Part shown: in pieces, positions 40,996 through 41,587 of the stretch
Layout of the letters: each line of letters begins with the position of its first letter
Position numbering within the stretch: the stretch's first letter is position 1
IMG/VR virus record: IMGVR_UViG_3300027759_000166
Span: 1 to 41,587 of that record
Reading direction: 5' to 3' (one strand)
Length of the DNA stretch: 41,587 bases
Source: a virus
Notes under the pieces: model-generated
What the model was told of the DNA's origin: nothing
The model's input: the letters and a program-made list of their open reading frames with translations, nothing else
The model's database searches: none
Translations under genes and position numbers: made by a program

Positions 40996-41336
40996 CAAAT
41001 ACACCACAAAGAAAAAATGTTATTAAATATCAAACGTCTATTGATCCACCAAAAGAACAAGACAAGTCGTTAATCATTTCTAAAGATAAGTACACCACAA
41101 ACGATGAAACCCTCTTAATAGTAAGAGGAGTTCCAAATTCTGAGGTAACTTTAAATTCTACGGTTACAAAAAGAATTGTTGTTAAATCATTAACTTCAGT
41201 TTTAGTAAAACCTGATATGGGTATGATAGATGAAGAGTGGGATGAATTACTTTTAGAAAAAGGATCTTGCGTCCAATTCCAATTTGTTCAAGGTAATTGG
41301 TATATCTTATCTTCAGATGGTTTAAAAATATCTTAA
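40992..41336 (+). CDS. Unrecognised 114-residue structural-type protein coupled to gp13
   Basis: The start overlaps the gp13 stop (ATGA), indicating translational coupling. The protein is beta-rich; its end, CVQFQFVQGNWYILSSDGLKI, looks like the last strands of a small beta-sandwich, often found in neck or fiber-attachment proteins. I do not recognise a family. Its TAA stop shares bases with the TAA stop of the convergent gene at 41333. Confidence 0.6.
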   Translation: MTNTPQRKNVIKYQTSIDPPKEQDKSLIISKDKYTTNDETLLIVRGVPNSEVTLNSTVTKRIVVKSLTSVLVKPDMGMIDEEWDELLLEKGSCVQFQFVQGNWYILSSDGLKIS

Positions 41337-41587
41337 ACCAATTCTTCCCATCCAGGTTCTGCCAATTCATACATATAGTTAGGGTCAATACCAACCTTTT
41401 CCCAAAACTCTATTTCACCATCTTCCAGTTTAATTAAATGTTCTTCAATATCATCTTGGTCCTTTTCTTCAAACGGAACACCATTAATTAACTCACATTG
41501 TGTTTTTGTAAAGAACCCTCTTTCTTCAGGATTCTTAACTAATAATCCATCTCTCACTTCTTCTTTAAAAACTATTAATAAAGGTTC
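41333..41587 (-). CDS. Unrecognised protein, 5' end outside window
   Basis: An open frame of 84 sense codons plus stop enters from the right edge on the minus strand with no stop before the edge, so its start is not visible; an internal GTG at 41557 is only one possible start. The visible part is acidic, with an FFTKTQCELINGVPFEEKD stretch and a C-terminus MYELAEPGWEELV. No family recognised. It converges on the 114-residue gene with overlapping stop codons. Confidence 0.55.
   Translation of the reverse strand, partial: EPLLIVFKEEVRDGLLVKNPEERGFFTKTQCELINGVPFEEKDQDDIEEHLIKLEDGEIEFWEKVGIDPNYMYELAEPGWEELV

Overview
The window looks like part of the genome of a large T4-like (contractile-tail) phage or prophage-free viral contig. 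It carries recognisable relatives of T4 gp6, gp25, gp53, gp26, gp19 (tube), gp18 (sheath), a gp15-like tail terminator and gp13/gp14-like neck proteins, plus T4-type replication genes (gp32, uvsX, rnh, gp41). No tRNA, rRNA, CRISPR array or integrase was seen. The host is probably a member of the Bacteroidota. The DNA is very AT-rich, start codons are preceded by A/T-rich leaders without Shine-Dalgarno sequences, a DUF5522-type gene (a family I associate with Bacteroidota) is present, and one promoter-like site fits the Bacteroidota TTG / TAnnTTTG pattern. Host assignment is inference.

Layout. Bases 1-13.6 kb (minus strand): an unfinished giant protein with membrane segments (runs off the left edge), gp6, gp25, then a replication/nucleotide block read in the order gp32, a small gene, uvsX, rnh, a 149-aa gene, gp41 helicase, class II ribonucleotide reductase, DUF5522. 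Bases 12.6-33.1 kb (minus strand): an Ala/Pro-repeat protein, a small gene, a 2131-aa hub-like protein, gp53, a 1614-aa baseplate/tube-cap-like protein, tape-measure-like protein, a gp26-like chaperone with an apparent +1 frameshift extension, tail tube, a HAD-fold protein and an enlarged tail sheath. Bases 33.2-41.6 kb: a tiny ribbon-helix-helix-like gene (+), gp15-like and gp14-like genes (-), then a plus-strand block with a SNF2 helicase, two small genes each followed by a strong terminator or promoter-like site, a 708-aa metallopeptidase / superoxide dismutase / PD-(D/E)XK-like fusion, gp13 and a 114-aa gene, ending against a convergent partial gene.

The most unusual items are (1) the three-part fusion at 37711-39837, whose middle third is a complete Mn-type superoxide dismutase with all four metal ligands, (2) a probable programmed +1 frameshift (TTT TTT CGG) that would add 51 residues to the gp26-like tail chaperone directly upstream of the tape-measure-like gene, (3) a recurrent TATTTATA-type motif oriented with the gene and often 13-15 bases before the start codon, which looks like this phage's late promoter, and (4) short helical N-termini carrying (L/I)xE sites in several non-tail proteins, which may be capsid-targeting sequences processed by a prohead protease.

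Genes are tightly packed: no gene-free stretch exceeds about 130 bases, and the gaps hold hairpin terminators and TATTTATA-type motifs, listed below. Functional names are from recognition of sequence patterns only; no search was run.
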